Positions 62,942 through 64,000 of a DNA stretch of 64,000 bases are shown here, one piece after another. The number at the start of each line of letters is the position of its first letter. Position 1 is the first letter of the stretch. Source of the stretch: Methylobacterium sp. (GTDB taxonomy: Bacteria; Pseudomonadota; Alphaproteobacteria; Rhizobiales; Beijerinckiaceae). The notes beneath the pieces were generated by a model. That model searched no databases, was not told where the DNA came from, and saw only the letters and a program-made list of their open reading frames with translations. Both the position numbers and the translations under genes were made by a program. The stretch spans positions 1 through 64,000 of the forward strand of contig PERO01000019.1 of assembly GCA_002928875.1 (NCBI GenBank), in the 5' to 3' direction.

Positions 62942-63640
62942 TCACACCGAGCGCGTGATGCCGCCATCGACGCGGATATTCTGCCCGGTGATGTAACCTG
63001 CATCCTCCGACAGCAGGAAGGCCGCGGTCTTCGCGATCTCCGCCACCGTGCCGTAGCGGCCCATGGGGATGCGCGCCTTGAATTGCGGCTTCTCGGGCAG
63101 CGAATCGATGAAGCCCGGCAGCAGGTTGTTCATGCGGATGTTCTTCGCGGCATATTGATCCGCGTAAAGCTTCGTGAAGCTCGCGAGGCCCGCGCGCAAC
63201 GTGCAGGAGATCGGGAAGGCGGGGTCTGGCTCGAAGGCCGCGAAGGTCGAGATGTTCACGATCGCGCCGCCGCCCCGGCTTTCGAAGATGGGCGTGACGA
63301 GCCGCGCGACTTTCACCACGTTGAGGATGATGAGGTCGAGGCCCTTGCGCCAATCCTCGTCGGTCAGCGCGAGCAGGTCGCCCTTCGGCGGATGGCCGGT
63401 GGAAAGCACCGCGCCATCGATTTGGCCCCAGGCGTTCATCGCCGCGTCGATCAGGCGCTGGAGGTCGGCCTCCTCCGTGACGGAGCCGGTGACACCCACG
63501 CCGCCGAGTTCCTTCGCGAGCGTCTCCGCGCCGCCGGAGGGCGAGAGAAGCGCCACCTTCCAGCCGCGCGCGGCCAGTTCGCGCGCGCACGCGCCGCCCA
63601 TGCCCTTGCCGGCGCCGGTGAGGATCGCGACCTTGCTCAT
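62942..63640 (-). CDS. SDR-fold protein lacking the catalytic Tyr and Lys
   Basis: 232 aa. The Rossmann cofactor motif is intact (GAGKGMGG at 9-16), S131 of the catalytic set is present (NISTFAAF), and the C-terminal VDGGITRSV is normal. The YxxxK motif is replaced by S145-x3-R149 (PISCTLRAGL), so classical SDR oxidoreductase chemistry is not expected. It may bind NAD(P) as a regulator or use another mechanism. ATG 63640 begins the family N-terminus. It follows the SRPBCC gene on the same strand by 23 bp and is convergent with the YdeI-like gene. Confidence 0.85.
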   Translation of the reverse strand: MSKVAILTGAGKGMGGACARELAARGWKVALLSPSGGAETLAKELGGVGVTGSVTEEADLQRLIDAAMNAWGQIDGAVLSTGHPPKGDLLALTDEDWRKGLDLIILNVVKVARLVTPIFESRGGGAIVNISTFAAFEPDPAFPISCTLRAGLASFTKLYADQYAAKNIRMNNLLPGFIDSLPEKPQFKARIPMGRYGTVAEIAKTAAFLLSEDAGYITGQNIRVDGGITRSV

Positions 63641-63663
63641 GGGAATGCCTTTCGATGAAGGGA

Positions 63664-63999
63664 TCAGCCCGGGCCGGGCGCGTTCACGAGCCGGGCCAGG
63701 TTCTCGAGGCTCTGTTGCCAGCCGAGATAGCATTGCTCCGGGGGGATCGCATCGGGAATCCCGGCCTGTTCGATGGAAAGCTCGGTGCCGCAGCTCACGG
63801 CGGCCAGCGTCACCGTCACCTCGATCGTGCCGGGCAGGCCGGGATCGTCGAACTGATCCGTGTAGCGGATGAGGCGATGCGGGACGAGTTCCAGGAATTC
63901 CCCGCCGAATCGATGGGTCTCCCCGGTCGCGAAATGGTGGAAGGCCATGCGGAACCGGCCGCCCTCCCGCGCATCGTAGGATTCCACGCTGGCCGTGAA
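63664..63999 (-). CDS. SRPBCC (AHSA1-like) family protein, 5' part missing
   Basis: The visible part (~111 aa, reading frame open to the window edge, FTASVESYDAREGGRF...) has the START-like ligand fold of AHSA1/polyketide-cyclase proteins: RMAFHHFATGETHRFGGEFLELVPHRLIRYTDQFDDP and EQCYLGWQQSLENLARLVNAPGPG. Such proteins bind hydrophobic ligands; the role here is unknown. The true start lies beyond 64000 on the minus strand. Confidence 0.8.
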   Translation of the reverse strand, partial: FTASVESYDAREGGRFRMAFHHFATGETHRFGGEFLELVPHRLIRYTDQFDDPGLPGTIEVTVTLAAVSCGTELSIEQAGIPDAIPPEQCYLGWQQSLENLARLVNAPGPG

Positions 64000-64000
64000 T

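Overview
The window reads as an ordinary chromosomal segment of a GC-rich alphaproteobacterium, most likely in the order Hyphomicrobiales (Rhizobiales). The evidence is the rrn operon ending 23S-5S-tRNA-fMet, a GAAC-N7-GAAC SOS box before recA, CtrA-like boxes (TTAA-N7-TTAA) in a lateral-type flagellar cluster that includes cckA, the recA-alaS order, DUF6468/MotE flagellar accessory genes, a DUF6867 gene in the liv operon, and dispersed palindromes typical of this order. I do not assign a genus. No prophage, insertion sequence, CRISPR array or integron is visible.

Layout. 1-700: the end of an rrn operon (23S 3' end, 5S, terminator, initiator tRNA, terminator). 0.8-11.5 kb: small redox/stress transcription units with two local regulators. 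A TetR gene precedes an SDR and a bicupin gene and has matching operators at both promoters. A LysR gene sits beside an ATTATTCC/GGAAT palindrome that recurs upstream of three units (AhpD-like + YHS, MBL hydrolase + 67-aa ORF, NTF2-like + FMN-binding protein). A glycine-betaine-type binding protein and permease follow without an ATPase, then a 60-aa membrane protein.

11.8-30.5 kb: flagellar cluster. flgF-flgG-flgA-flgH run on the minus strand. fliL-fliM-DUF6468-motE and a 1142-aa TPR protein run on the plus strand, then fliO-fliP on minus, and flgB-flgC-fliE-fliQ-fliR-flhB followed by the cell-cycle hybrid kinase cckA on plus. CckA is the known top of the phosphorelay to CtrA, so the CtrA-like boxes here put the kinase next to probable outputs of its own pathway.

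30.5-52 kb: housekeeping and metabolism. This holds an FkbM methyltransferase, recA, alaS with a K+ channel 3 bp behind it, a thioesterase, icd, trmJ, a flavin amine oxidase, murI, rpsD, a small hydrolase, purB, a membrane protein with rpe and an SBF-type transporter, a DadA-like oxidase, a P1 peptidase, ccdA, an acyltransferase and DUF1203.

52-64 kb: a complete branched-chain-amino-acid-type ABC transporter (livH-M-G-F, DUF6867, livK). Next come a hydroxyproline epimerase-type proline racemase and the two subunits of aconitase X, which together suggest hydroxyproline use. The segment ends with an unknown secreted protein, a flavin reductase overlapping a YdeI-like gene, an SDR that has lost its catalytic Tyr/Lys, and a truncated SRPBCC gene running off the end.

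The least described features are the three-site LysR palindrome family, the paired TetR operators, the catalytically degenerate SDR, the large flagellar-cluster TPR protein and two small ORFs with strong ribosome-binding sites. All calls are from reading the sequence; no database search was run.
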